From positions 1-64,000 of the forward strand of contig JAGTXX020000017.1 in the NCBI GenBank assembly GCA_019044685.2: 64,000 nt of DNA, in the 5' to 3' direction. Both the position numbers and the translations under genes were made by a program. Numbering within the stretch: position 1 is the stretch's first letter; each line of letters opens with the position of its first letter. Shown in pieces: positions 52,653 through 64,000 of the stretch. The notes beneath the pieces were generated by a model. It was not told the DNA's origin. It did no database searches and was given only the letters and a program-made list of their open reading frames with translations. This stretch comes from Nannochloris sp. 'desiccata'. Its lineage: Eukaryota; Chlorophyta; Trebouxiophyceae; Chlorellales; Chlorellaceae.

Positions 52653-53857
52653 ATGGCAGACCAAGGAGCACAGAAAGGCACTTATGCCGTCAAGGTGAGC
52701 TTGAAAACCGCCGATGCATCTCTAATTGCACCAACAAAATGAAACCTATAGATATCAGCGATTCTGGTGCATTTGCGCCTATATATCTTCATTATACCTA
52801 ATATTAACCAGCAGAGATATTTGGCAGTAGATATTTCCTCCAGTATTTAAAATGTTGTAGCCCCACCAACAATCTCTGGTCCTCGTGTGTTGCAGGTCGG
52901 CTTGGCCCAAATGCTCAAGGGTGGTGTGATCATGGATGTGGTCACCCCCGAGGAGGCTCGTATTGCTGAAGAGGCTGGCGCTGTCGCTGTTATGGCTCTT
53001 GAGCGTGTCCCTGCTGACATTCGCAAGGAGGGCGGTGTGGCCAGAATGAGTGATCCTACTGTAAGTCAAACTTATTTTCTCCAAATACTACTATTGCTTC
53101 ATTTTAACTACATATGAACACATATGCATAACATGTAGAACTAACCTTCTACTTTTTACTTGTTCTATAGATGATCAAGGGCATCAAGGCTGCTGTGACC
53201 ATCCCTGTCATGGCCAAGGCTCGCATTGGTCACTTTGTTGAGGCACAGATCCTCGAAGCTCTCGGTGTTGATTACATTGACGAGTCTGAGGTTCTCACCC
53301 CTGCTGATGACATCCACCACACCAACAAGCACAACTTCAAGGTCCCCTTTGTGTGCGGGTGCCGTGATCTTGGAGAGGCTCTTCGCCGTGTCGCCGAGGG
53401 TGCTGCTATGATCCGTACCAAGGGTGAAGCTGGCACTGGTAATGTAGTAGAAGCTGTCCGTCACGCTCGTGCTGTTCAGGGTGCTATCCGTCAGCTCCAA
53501 ACTATGGATGATGATGAGCTTTATGTCTATGCTAAAGAAATCCGTGCTCCTGTTGAATTGGTGCGCCAGACTAAAGCATTAGGCCGTCTTCCTGTAGTCA
53601 ATTTCGCTGCTGGTGGTGTTGCTACCCCTGCCGATGCTGCCCTTATGATGCAGCTTGGTATGGATGGTGTTTTTGTTGGTTCTGGTATCTTCAAGTCTGG
53701 AGATCCCGCCAAGCGCGCTCGTGCCATTGTCCAAGCTGTGACTCACTTCAATGATCCTGCTATCATTGCTGAGGTGTCTTGCGATCTTGGCGAACCAATG
53801 GTGGGTATTGATGTTAGGGATAAGGGCTTCAAGTCTTATGCTGGAAGATCTGAGTAA
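52653..53857 (+). CDS. PDX1: Pyridoxal 5'-phosphate synthase, PDX1 subunit
   Basis: The synthase subunit condenses ribose 5-phosphate, glyceraldehyde 3-phosphate and ammonia (from PDX2) into PLP. Exons 52653-52694, 52896-53060 and 53171-53857 give 297 residues, matching PdxS/PDX1 length. Nearly every family block is present: [60 protein letters not shown] (with the PLP-forming Lys of AKARIGH), [17 protein letters not shown], and the late catalytic region [20 protein letters not shown] and [14 protein letters not shown]. Codon usage is more C-ending and regular than in neighbouring genes (CTC, GTC, ATC, AAG), as expected for a highly expressed gene. The 201-bp first intron was checked for a riboswitch; none was recognised. 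Confidence 0.97.
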
Positions 53858-54134
53858 GATTGTACTCTCTCCTCTTTTGGGCTCCTAATTTTACCCCACC
53901 TTATTTACTACGGGATGTGTTTTGCCCTTTAAAAAATCTATTAATTCTTTCAGTTTGGTTAAACTTTACTACTATAAACACCAGCTGCGATTGTTTTCTT
54001 CTTAACACCGATTAATATAGTACATGCATCATTCTTTTTTACTAGACATCCTACGCACGATTTATTTTCCCTTTCCCACCCCCCTCCTTTCATTTAAAAT
54101 TGTAACATTTTTCCGTAATTACGACTTGCTCTTT

Positions 54135-55328
54135 TCACCACACTCCAGCCAAGAGTCGGAGAACATCAGTCAAGGTCAGAACAGACTCCACTTTCAACAC
54201 ATCGCTTCCAGGAGTTGTCACATACAGCCTGTGTATATGGGTATCTACGAAAGCATGAAGAGTTTGTAACAATGTTGACGTCGGGTGCAATGTATACAAT
54301 TGAATATCATTTTTCTTAGTGCCTCCAGTACGCTTGCTGCTGGCAAAAAACGGGTGCTTGGAATGATCACTGGCATTCACAGAGTATCCAATGTAGGCAG
54401 TATTATGCTCCAGAGCAAGAAATTCAGCAACAGGCAAAGCCAACACTCCAAAATGCTCGGATGTCAACGCTCGAAGATCAGAAACACTTATATTTGCAAT
54501 AAGCTCTCCTTCGTCAGTAACAACAGGTGCCCCAGAGACGCCTTCTTGTGCCATAAGGTCATATGCCATTAAAGTGGGCATGTGAGGGCTGACAGAGACT
54601 ACAGGTGGCTTTCCAGTCAGCATACCCAACTCTCGGATGCTTTTTTGAGCCACCGGTCCCATATGAGCTTCCTGGGTGAGCAACCACCGTGCAACATCCA
54701 TCTGAGAAATGATGGAAGTTACTTCGCCATGCGCATTAAACAATGCGATACGGTGGGCAACTTTTGGCTCGCCATGTGCTGTTTGTAAGAACAAGTCTTT
54801 AATTGCGGTCAAGACGGAAGTCGACTCACTGTCTGCTTGATACATTAAACCTCTATCGTCAGCAGCTCTGATAGTGACGAGTGTTTTCTTAGCAAATTTG
54901 GGGCCTTCTTTTTCCAAAGAGGTCATCAAAGCCAACATTTTCATAGGTATTTCATGTCCGCACGTCCTCAAAAACAGCAGGAGGGCAGCAAGAATATCTT
55001 GAATATCGAGCCATCCAAGTAAAGATGGGGACATATTGATGTCACCGCTATCTTCCAAGTCTGCTTGCATGACCAGAGGTGCGCTGAGAATGTCATTCTT
55101 GGCCAGCACCTGCAAGGGGAGAAAAAATTATTAAAGTGAGCGGGAGAGCCAACAGGATTGGTTTGGTGAAAAGTGTTGAGATTTCAAAAATGCTTATATT
55201 CGTTGTGTTCTCACACTCAAAGCATCTCCAACAGTCATGTTGTGTTCAAGTAGAGCGATCTTTTGCCCTGGCTTCACCAGAGCTGAAAGGGGTGTCCCCT
55301 CTAGCAATTGATTTAACTGTTCAGTCAT
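54135..55328 (-). CDS. CBS-domain protein, AMPK-gamma/SNF4-like (CBSX type)
   Basis: Exons 55328-55215 and 55109-54135 encode 362 residues. Four CBS motifs can be followed: EHNMTVGDALSVLAKNDILS then APLV near the N-terminus, a degenerate second with AAIKDLF-like helices (ESTSVLTAIKDLFLQTAHGE), the third VVSVSPHMPTLMAYDLMAQE with GVSGAPVVTDEGELIANISV, and the fourth TLHPTSTLLQTLHAFVDTHI with HRLYVTTP and SVLTLTDVLRLLAG. Paired CBS domains bind adenosine nucleotides. Green-lineage relatives act as SNF4-like energy sensors or as stand-alone CBSX regulators; no glycogen-binding or kinase domain is attached. The splice junction restores DALS-VLAKND. Convergent with PDX1. Confidence 0.85.
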
Positions 55329-55585
55329 TTAGTCGAATTTGGGGGTTTAGGCGATCTACGCCGATATCTTTAAAAGTATACAGTTGAGATAATTTTGGTT
55401 TGTGAGAATTTCACCCCCTCCCGAAACCGTTGAAACAGCCCGCGAGAATGACACGTCATGTCATCCTGCTTCGGCAACGAATTCCCTCGCCGCCATAGCA
55501 AGATCTCAACTGTGTTGGGTTGCATTAATTTTGCTTATTCTCAATATTACCATATTTGCAGTAGCTAGAACTGCTTTAAGAAGAG

Positions 55586-56260
55586 ATGTCTGGCAGAGGG
55601 GGCAAAGCTCCAAGAGGAAGGGCAGGATTTAATTCAAAATATGGAGGTATAAGTTTAGATAGGTTTGCAAGAGCAAAGAAGAGCACCTATGATCCCAGAG
55701 AAGTAAAAGAAAAAGAGCGAGCTAGAAATGCTATCACTGTTGCGAAATATAAAAAGCTAAAGAAGAAATTGCAGCGTGCATCTGACATCCCGCCGTCTGG
55801 CCAGCAGCCACAACAGGTAAAGCAGTTTTGCTATTTGATGACTTTGCTATTTTGAGCAGTGTACGCAATCACATTGTTAACTAAGTACTTTTCAATTTTC
55901 CAGGAGGTGCACGATAGGGGAACTGGTGATAATGATGGCGCGCACGTTGCCGCAGCCAGCAGAGAGGAGCACCCCGGCGGCAACGCTGATCCTAGTAGCA
56001 AAGGTCGAGAATTCGAGCATGGGAATAAAAGAAACAAACACAGCGGCGGTGCTAAACGTATACAAGGTAATAGAAATGAAGATTTAGATACTAAAAACGA
56101 GGAGGAGGAGGCTGCTATAGCGGCAGCAGCAGCTCAAAAGGAAGCAGCAAAGCAGAGACGACAAAGCGAGCATAAAATTTTTAAAAAGAAAACTCACCGT
56201 GGCCAGCCGATAATGAAGCATAGAATAGAGAAAATGCTGCATCAGCTTGAAAAAAACTAA
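55586..56260 (+). CDS. FYV7/CCDC59-like ribosome-biogenesis factor
   Basis: Exons 55586-55816 and 55904-56260 give 195 residues. The N-terminus is basic and Gly-rich (MSGRGGKAPRGRAG), the middle helical and charged, and the C-terminus carries the short FYV7-type motif FKKKTHRGQPIMKHRIEKML, the most conserved part of this family. Yeast Fyv7 joins 90S pre-ribosomes and is needed for 18S rRNA maturation; the human relative is CCDC59/TAP26. The highly charged composition (Lys/Arg/Glu over half of some windows) fits a nucleolar protein. The start ATG is the first after an upstream stop. Identification rests mainly on the C-terminal motif. Confidence 0.72.
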
Positions 56261-56356
56261 AATTATATCAATGACATACTTTACGTCTGTGTTATATTAT
56301 ATTACAAGACAGAAGAAAGGAACTCCAATTGAGAATACTATTTCAACAACGCTCAG

Positions 56357-57525
56357 CTAAGAGAGATGTTTCAAGAGGCGTTTAGCAAAAACTACTTTCT
56401 TTTCATGAGCCCAATCAGGATTAGACTGTAATACCCTAAATTTCGTCACTATAGCTTCATAATGCTTATGCTCCTGTGTAATAGTATCTAATAATTTCTC
56501 CAACTCTTGTTCTTTCACTCGAGGATCTTGTTGCTCTAGCATCGGCAATGTATCCTGTTTAAATACTGCAACTGCCTCTTGTTTATACCGTTCAAATTCA
56601 ACTTCAGAGAGACCTAGCATAGAAGTCAGCTCTGTTTTGAAAGAATCAAGGGTTTCTTCAGGGGAGGGTGGACTAGAAGATGAGTTAGCCAAAGACAACG
56701 ATGATCCAAAGACGTCCTCAATTCTATAATTAGGATCTGAATCAAGGTCCATTTGCTTTTGGATTACTCTAGAAACTTTACTAGGGGAGCGTAATAATAC
56801 ATTACGAAGCTTTGCTGCTTGTACTCGAAGGTTAGGACCAGTATCACCCCTATTGAAATTACCTCCTCCTCGATCATCCCTCTGTGAAAATCGGCTAGGA
56901 CGAGGGGGAGCTACTTGAGGCTTTAATATATAATCAGCAATTGGCAGAAGGTCGCTATTTACTGCTATTGGTGTGAGATACTGCAAATATAGGTTTGAGA
57001 AAAGAAAACCCGCTAAATTGATAGAGATCAAGTCAATTAGACAACAGTTAATGAAAAAAAAATGGTTACCTGCATAATAGCTGCTGCCCCTGTCTTTGGG
57101 CCCCCAGATCGTTGCGGCCCTAGAGCTGCTTCAAGCATATTTTGTTTCCCACCACCTCCACCTCCTTGCTGCTGATGTTGTCTACTGGGCCCTCCTTGAC
57201 TGTTATTCCTTTGACCGCCGCCGCCTGCACCCCCGCCTCGCTGCTGACGGAAAGAGCCGCCACCTCCAGCACGACGATCAGAGTCACGAGGACCACCCCA
57301 ATTCGGGCGCTGTAATCTGTCTGATGAGGGGCCATCCCTTCCTGGATTTGTCCTCTGTCTATTTGGTCCTCCACTGGACGGCTGACGGCTCCTTTGTTGA
57401 GGACGACTATCAGGAGTTGGCCCATCGGCAGCAGCTTGCGTTAAAGAGCATGCTGTGTGGAATCTAGATTCTAAACATTGTAAAGAATAGCGTTGAAAAA
57501 GCGATGACTGCAGCCTGCCTAACAT
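56357..57525 (-). CDS. RGG-rich, probably mitochondrial protein of unknown function
   Basis: Exons 57525-57070 and 56980-56357 (89-bp intron) encode 359 residues. The first 30 residues (MLGRLQSSLFQRYSLQCLES then RFHTACSL) look like a mitochondrial presequence. Residues about 40-140 are Gly/Arg/Gln/Ser-rich with many RGG and GGG repeats. The C-terminal 200 residues are helical and ordered (AAKLRNVLLRSPSKVSRVIQ; QELEKLLDTITQEHKHYEAI; DWAHEKKVVFAKRLLKHL). I do not recognise the family. RGG tracts often bind RNA, so an RNA-processing or ribosome-associated role is possible but unproven. It is divergent from DDB1. Confidence 0.7.
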
Positions 57526-57934
57526 GAAGAGAGCTAATTTTGATGAAAATTAAGAAACAGATTATATACCTGAAGTCGTCACTTTTAGGCACTAGCGCGA
57601 GTATTAGAGATGGCGATGAGAATGAAAATTATGATCGATAGTGTAAGGGTGCCATATTTAAGCTCAAGTGAGAAAACTTAAACCTTCTTTGGATTAAAGA
57701 TAGAAACAAGGAATTAAAGCCCAAGCAAATGAAAGGCACCCACATCAGCAAAGTTCTTAATACACACACGCTTAATATAGTTGAATCCTTTTGAAAACGA
57801 TCAGGTCACCAGGACCCCTTCCCCGCTTGCACGAAAAGCGATCAGAGCCAGGGGTGATCACTCACAGAAGCACACTTTTCAAAGTATATACTCCAAAGCA
57901 TACCTTTTATTCTCTAAAAGACAAGAATAATCTA
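57526..57934. other. Divergent promoter region of the RGG protein and DDB1
   Basis: About 410 bp between two divergently transcribed genes. No ORF, RNA or obvious repeat; presumably a bidirectional promoter. Confidence 0.5.
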
Positions 57935-60900
57935 ATGGAGGTTATACCTTCATGTTGCGCATATAATTATGTCGTTACTGCGCATAAACCTACTAGTGTA
58001 TCTCATTCGGCGGTCGGCCACTTCACTGCCCCTGAAGACCTCAATTTAATCATCTCGTGAGTATCTTTTTTTAATATTAATACCATATTCTCATTATTTA
58101 GGTTCAATATGGTCCTGTTAAATTGATAGCTGAGTAATATCTTATCAGATAACTCTGCTTCTAAACATTTGTTGCCTCCTGGGCACCGCTCGTCCCTCTC
58201 ATGCAGAAAGAGCACCAGGCTTGAAATTCACAAGCTTACACCCCAAGGCCTTCAGGTACGATCTTGTTAATTGAAATTGCAAGTTTATTATGTGGAAGTA
58301 ACCATTAAGAATCTTTGTTTTTACAGGGTTGTTTGGATGTTCCAATCTTTGGCCGCATCTCGGTGGTGAAGCTGTTTCGTCCTCGAGGAGAACGCAAAGA
58401 TTTGCTGTTTTTACTGACTGAGCGCTACAGATTCTGCGTGTTAGAGTTTAATGAAGCCAAAAGAGAGCTTATCACTAGAGCTCATGGAGATGTTGCGGAC
58501 AAAGTAGGCAGACCTTGTGAGGCCGGGCAGATTGGCATCATTGACCCCGACTGCCGCCTCATCGGACTTCATTTGTACGACGGCCATTTTAAAGTAAGAG
58601 ATTGTTATTAAATGATAAATTGTATATTGCAACACTTAGAGAGGGATATTTAATTTAGTGCTCGCTTTCCCACTTGCAGATTATTCCTATTGTGGACGGA
58701 GCGTTGCAAGAGGCTTTCAATGTCCGCCTGGATGAACTCAAGGTGCTGGACCTGGCGTTCCTCCATGGCTGTGCCGTGCCTACTTTGGCTGTTCTTTTTG
58801 AGGACACAAAGGAACAAAGGCATATTAAGACATATCAAGTGTCTGTGAAAGACAAGGTGAGCTGGCAGCAACTGATAAACACCTGAGAATTACATTTCGC
58901 ATCTGATTTTATTGAGTTAATTTCATCTTTTTGATTAAATTCAAATTTTACATTATCATGAATGTTCGCAGGAGCTTCGTGATGGTCCCTGGAGCGAAGC
59001 GTGCTTGGACTCGGGAAGCAGTCTGGTCGTGCCTGTGCGAAACACTTCAGGGGCTGTGGTCATTGGCGAACAAGCTGCCATATACCTTTCTGATAGTTCG
59101 GTATGCAGCGCAAGCATTAAACCAACAATGGTTAAGGTAGCTCTAGACTGTAAAATATTCCATTCTTCTCGATTTGTATCCTTGCAACGGAGTTAAACCT
59201 ATTTATATTGATGCTTTTGCAGGCGTTTGCCAGCGTGGGTGACGACGGCTCCCGCTACCTTCTTGGCGATTATTTGGGTAATCTCTTCCTCCTTGTTTTG
59301 GAGGGATCAGATGGTTTAGTGAACACCCTTAAATTGGAGCCCCTGGGGAAAACATCGCAAGCAAGCACGCTTTCTTATTTAGATAATGGGTTTGTCTTCG
59401 TGGGCAGCTGCTTTGGAGACTCCCAACTTGTCAGGTGCGAAGGGTTCCTTTCGCGTTTTTATATTGCGTTTTATAATATCATATTAAATGTTGTTAACGC
59501 TTCAATCCTTTTCATTTATGCAATGCGCAGACTTCATGCGCAACCCGTTGAAGGCTCTTCTCCTGATAACTATGTCGAGGTTCTTGATACTATGACCAAC
59601 TTAGGTCCGATCGTTGATTTTTGCGTAGTCGATCTTGATCGACAAGGCCAAGGACAGGTTGTGACTTGTTCTGGTGGCGGAGCTGATGGTTCACTGCGCA
59701 TTATTCGGAACGGGATTGGATTCTTGGAGCAAGCCAGCGTAGAGCTCCCAGGCATGAAGGGTATTTGGAGTTTGAGAAAGTAAGTTTGAATTTATTTACT
59801 TATGATTATGAATTAGCATTAAGGACTAAGCTCACATATGCCCTCAATATTGCAGGAATTATGCTGATGCGTATGATACTTACTTGGTCATGGCTTTCGT
59901 GGGCGAAACGAGAGTGCTGGGCATGAATGCCGATGACGAACTTGATGAAGCTGACATTTCTGGTTTCGACAGCGCGGCTCAAACTCTTTGGTGCGGCAAT
60001 ATGCTGCATGATCAGATAGTTCAAGTTACTGATAAAGAGCTGCGCATTCTGAACGCCGAGACGAAGCAAGCTGTAAGCAACTGGGCTCCCCCAGAAGGTA
60101 AACGCATTATAGTAGTGAATGGAAACGCATCACAGGTGTGTGTTGCGACCAACGCCGGAAAGGTTGTTTTGCTCAGGGTAGAGAATGGGTCTGTGGTCGA
60201 AGTGGGGCATACCAAAATTGAGGGTGAAGTTTCTTGTTTGGACTTGAGCCCAATTGGCGCGAATTCAGACAGCGCTAATCTTTTAACTATCGGAACATGG
60301 TCGATGAAGATTCATCTCCTTTCGCTGCCAGACCTTCAAGTAATTGGCTCTCATGATCTTGGTGGGGAAGTGATGCCGAGGAGCGTGCTTCTTGCTACTT
60401 TCGAGGACAAGCCATATCTTTTATGTGGCCTTGGCGATGGAACTTTACTTAGCTACCACATCGAGGAAGGACTATTGACGAATCGGAAAAAATTGGCTCT
60501 CGGTACCAAGCCCATTACATTGCGTGAATTCAAGTAAGTGCATTCATACATTAAGTCGTGCTTCTAATTGTTCTTACCAATGCTGTTCTTCAATTGCGCA
60601 GGGCGAGAGGCATGAGCCATGTGTTCGCAGCATCTGACCGCCCCACGGTAATTTATAGTGCAAACAACAAACTATTGTTTTCCAATCTCAACGAGAACGA
60701 AGTGAGCTACATAGCTTCATTCAATACTTCCAGCTTCCCTGATAGTTTAGCTCTTGTGAAGCCAGGTAGTCTTTCAATTGGTTCGATGGATGATATTCAG
60801 AAGTTGCATGTTCGAACAGCGCCCCTTCACGAGCAGCCTCGGCGCATCACGCATCAAGAATCCAGCCGATCCTTCCTCGTCACTATTACGCAGGCCATGA

Positions 60901-62176
60901 TGGGTAAGTCGAGATTGTAGCCTCTTATGACGGGCAATGTAGGTTGTGTTTCACTGCAGGTTGGTTGATTTCTTTTTTTTTATTTCACTTTTCAGGAATT
61001 CAAGACCCCAAAGATTCGGTACGCCTGCTGGATGATCAGACTTTCGAGACTCTCGATGTTTTTAAGCTGAATGTGTATGAAATGGCCTGCAGCGTTTCGT
61101 CTATGAAACTTAGTGACGACACCGCGGAGTATTTTGCAGTCGGCACAGCACTCGCGCCTCCGGAGGAATTAGAGCCTACTAAGGGGCGCATTCTCCTTTT
61201 CCAAGTGCACAACGGCAAATTGCAATTAATTTCACAAAAAGAAACACGCGGTGCTGTCTACAACTTAAATCCTTTCCATGGTAAACTCCTTGCTGGTATT
61301 AATAGCAGGGTACAGCTGTACAAGTGGGAGCAGCAGGACGATGGCAGCCGGCAGCTTGTTCCTGAATGCAGTCACGCTGGCCATGTTCTTGTTCTCTTCG
61401 TAGATGTCCGCGGCGACTTCATTTTAATCGGTGAGTGGAATTTTTCACTGTAGCTCATCCTCTGTCTCTAATTGTAGGTATAGTTTTTGAAAAAACTATA
61501 TCTATCTTTTTTCAAACTCATTCACATTACATTATTTGCAGGCGATTTGATGAAATCGATGCAGCTGCTTCTTTACAAGCCGGACGAGAATAAGCTGGAG
61601 CTTCGTGCTCGCGATTACAATCCTTCCTGGATGTCTGCTGCTACGTTTCTGGATAATGATGTCTACCTTGGCGCTGAGAATAACTACAACTTGTATACAG
61701 TACGCAAGAATGATGAAGTGGCAGAAGAGGAAATGAGAAGTCGCCTGCAGGTTGTCGGCGGATATCATTTAGGAGACTTTGTGAATCGCTTCCAAAGCGG
61801 GTCTTTGGTTATGAGAATGCCAGATTCGGCGCTATCTAATGTCCCTACAAAGATATATGGAAGCATCTCCGGAGCTGTCGGAGTTATCGCTTCCATCGGG
61901 GCGGAGCACTATGAAATGCTTGCGAAGGTGCAGATTGCCTTGACCAAAGTTATTTCAGGCGTTGGCGGCCTGGAGCATAAAGAATACCGCTCCTTCCAAA
62001 CCCCGTTCTCGAAAAATACAGCAGCCAGCCAAGGCTTTATTGACGGGGACCTGGTTGAGCAAATTCTGGATCTTCCAGTAGAAGGTCGCGAAGCCGTCTT
62101 CGCGGAGTTAAAAGGAGAAATCGACCCGGAGACTGTTCTGCAGTTTGTGGAAGAATTGTCTCGCACGCTCCATTAG
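57935..62176 (+). CDS. DDB1: UV-damaged DNA-binding protein 1 (CUL4 ligase adaptor)
   Basis: Eleven exons (57935-58056, 58207-58255, 58327-58593, 58680-58856, 58972-59136, 59223-59434, 59531-59779, 59856-60533, 60602-60903, 60996-61430, 61542-62176) join in phase to 1,096 residues, equal to plant DDB1. The N-terminus reads [20 protein letters not shown] then [10 protein letters not shown]. Further blocks are [80 protein letters not shown] and the C-terminal [20 protein letters not shown] then [23 protein letters not shown]1 folds as three beta-propellers and links CUL4-RBX1 to DCAF substrate receptors in DNA repair and light signalling. Both ends are complete. It has the most introns of any gene in the window. 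Confidence 0.97.
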
Positions 62177-62590
62177 AAGCGTTTTGAATAATCCCATCTC
62201 GCAAAATAAGTTCATTAAATATTTGAGACATATGATTTGAAGAAATTTTTGTAAAGATTGATTGCGGGAAAAAAGCGCAAATTATTAGCGCAAGAGAAAC
62301 ATTCAAACATCAATCCGAGTATTCCTAGTCGAGCAGATTTTGGTACGCGTAAAGCACACATCTTGTCTGCGCATATGAACAGCAAGATTGGCATGCATCA
62401 ACGAACATTCATTGGTCATTTGACGCTACTGGTAGAATTCCTGAACCGAAATTAAGTTGTGAGTGAACATATTGGCATCATCGGCTATGTTGCTACATTA
62501 GTGTTGTCATTGCATGTTAATTCTGAATACACGAGTTTAGCAACAATACTACATACATTTACATAGTTTGCCGTTTCTTAAGTCTTTGGT
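62177..62590. other. Intergenic region between convergent genes
   Basis: 413 bp between the stops of DDB1 (+) and the Enhancer of Polycomb gene (-). A TGTAA motif lies at 62250-62254. A 65-codon plus-strand open stretch (62258-62455) starts from TTG and is not recognisable. Confidence 0.5.
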
Positions 62591-64000
62591 TTAGCTGGCC
62601 ATCTTTTGTCGAGAGCTTGCCCTCGAGGGCTTTGCCGGCTGTGGCGTGGCCTCTTTCCCCTCCTTTTTACCATCTACGTCCATTGGTCCTGCTCCTGTGT
62701 CTCGTGCGCCTGCACCAGACGCCGGCCCATTCTGTACAGGCGTCAATTTCAATTTCAGTACTGTAGAAGCAGCGCCTCCACCATCCTGACCAGTGAGCCG
62801 CGCCATAGCTGCACTGGCCAAGTCATTCTTCCCTGAATAGGCAGCATACGGATTGGGCTGCTCATAGATGGGCTTCACGTCATTATTTTCATCTTCATTT
62901 ACCAAAGGCTCCCATGTAAATGGTCTGCAACGATCGAATATAAGCCGACCACCGCGACCGATACGAGACCTCCACTTCCGGCTTCCTTCTTGATTTGCTA
63001 TGGGTACCCTTAACTTCCCGTGCTCAAAAGCAGGATCTAAGCTTTGTGTTGCACTAGTACACACAAGCTGAGGCTGTGGCGGAACGGGGGGAGGAGGGAG
63101 TTGGGCGACAGCATGCAGCTGGGCCTCAATACCGAGCTTCTTCCTCTTTTTATTTTTTTTATTACGGAAGTCCAACAGAGCATTTGTAGCTGCTGGAGCG
63201 GCTTCAGGAAGCTTCTCAAAGCCAACAGGACGTCTTAGACCCTTATTTTTCGCTGCATTCTGGTAATCTTGCTCAATCTGCAATAAAATATATCGATATG
63301 ATATGAAGGTCAAAATACGTTCTCAGGTAAGCACAAGGCGGTCTAGAAAATACGTCATAACGCAGAATTGCCACTGTAACAAACGCTGATCAAGATAAAA
63401 CTTACCGTTTCTTGTTCATTACGAGCGTTAAATTTCTGTTTAATCTGTAATTGCTGCCAATCAGTCACTACATACGTCATATCCCTCTTCTTCCGTTCCC
63501 GCTTGACCACCAACTCAAATAACTGCATCGCCATACGGATATTATCTGAAATAGTCTGTAGTCTTTCAAAAGAATCAGGATTATTCTCACGACGACGTCT
63601 TGTTTGTGGGCGATGGATCTTTTCGCGTGGTCTAAATACTTTATAAGGATCTTGATTATTGAGCGGTGTAGGGGCTTGCAATTTACGAAGTAAAGGACGT
63701 CCTAACTTGGCTCTTTTAGCTAACCAATACTCGTATACAGCTACTCTAATAGTGTCACGAGATGGACACGTTTCTTCCAGCATTTGCAATGCTTCCAGTC
63801 TGGAATATAATTCCGTTGAAGCACATACCTCGGGTGTGAGTCTATCTGCAACTGCTGCCCCCTGAAAGGCATACATCTTGTCTATTGCCTCTGAATTAGC
63901 AATATCTAAATGCCACAGCATAGCCTCAAACTTTTCTGGTGTTATACGCTCTTGATCTCCATTAAATTCCTTCAGCCAGCCTTCGTCTTCTAAATCTAAA
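62591..64000 (-). CDS. Enhancer of Polycomb-like protein (EPL1/EPC), 5' partial
   Basis: Two exons are visible: one running from beyond the right edge down to 63406, and 63277-62591, joined in phase as NEQET-IEQDYQNAA. The visible part lacks the N-terminus. Seen: DLEDEGWLKEFNGDQERITP near the window edge, then VAVYEYWLAKRAKLGRPLLRKL, DPYKVFRPREKIHRPQTRRRRENNPDSFERL (described by blocks DPYKVFRPRE and TRRRREN), and a helical stretch IRMAMQLFELVVKRERKKRD. These are hallmarks of the EPcA domain. The C-terminal exon includes RSRIGRGGRLIFDRCRPF and a Pro/Ala-rich tail. EPL1 proteins scaffold the NuA4/TIP60 histone acetyltransferase in chromatin regulation. Confidence 0.85.

Noticed and set aside
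52695..52895. Riboswitch or regulatory RNA in the first PDX1 intron
   Set aside because: No thiamine- or PLP-related aptamer consensus or extended pairing was seen.
62258..62455. 65-codon ORF after DDB1
   Set aside because: It starts from TTG, lies in the expected 3' UTR and shows no family features.

Overview
The window is 64 kb of compact, intron-bearing eukaryotic nuclear DNA. It most likely comes from a photosynthetic green-lineage organism such as a green alga. The evidence is a set of plant-lineage genes: a Ycf3-interacting protein (Y3IP1) for photosystem I assembly, a CONTINUOUS VASCULAR RING (DUF502) membrane protein, a CCT-domain regulator, a DEMETER-type DNA glycosylase, a chloroplast-type PRC-barrel protein, a PDX1 vitamin B6 synthase and a SOL1-like carboxypeptidase. 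Genes lie on both strands with spacers of about 100-450 bp. Introns are short (about 70-200 bp) and GT-AG, with one apparent GC-AG case. No bacterial operon structure, rRNA, tRNA or CRISPR was seen. Exon coordinates were worked out by hand from splice consensus, reading phase and family conservation, so single-base errors at junctions are possible.

Layout. 1-6.7 kb: a diacylglycerol-lipase-like lipase running in from the left edge, pantothenate synthetase, Rab geranylgeranyltransferase beta and a SPOUT RNA methyltransferase. 7.1-10.4 kb: two tandem M14 carboxypeptidases. 10.6-15.3 kb: a WDR83-like WD40 protein, an apyrase and a nucleotide-sugar/triose-phosphate-type transporter. 15.65-16.42 kb: a short hAT-family transposable element with terminal repeats, near-perfect 8-bp target duplications and an intact small ORF. 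16.5-22.7 kb: a giant uncharacterised protein and Y3IP1. 22.9-30.8 kb: a ZnT9-like transporter, an FtsJ methyltransferase and a DEMETER-like glycosylase with an embedded J-domain and a C-terminal CXXC half-finger. 31-39.7 kb: a secreted duplicated-domain protein, an uncharacterised helical-repeat protein, a CCT-domain protein, S-nitrosoglutathione reductase/ADH3 and a cohesin kleisin. 40-49.4 kb: a DEG protease, the V-ATPase assembly factor VMA22/CCDC115, an F-box/Sel1 protein, a PRC-barrel protein, a tiny membrane protein with a 9-nt first exon and a CK1/TTBK-like kinase with an SR-rich tail. 49.5-64 kb: a small CxxC membrane protein, a cis-prenyltransferase, a COV-like protein, PDX1, an SNF4-like CBS protein, an FYV7-like ribosome-biogenesis factor, a mitochondrial RGG protein, full-length DDB1 and the C-terminal part of Enhancer of Polycomb.

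The neighbours do not form an obvious pathway. They are a typical mix of housekeeping genes (cofactors, trafficking, chromatin, RNA modification). The most unusual items are the hAT derivative with its chimeric ORF, the glycosylase domain architecture, the 1,424-residue orphan protein, and two compact genes (VMA22 and the tiny membrane protein) that are only visible after assembling very short exons.
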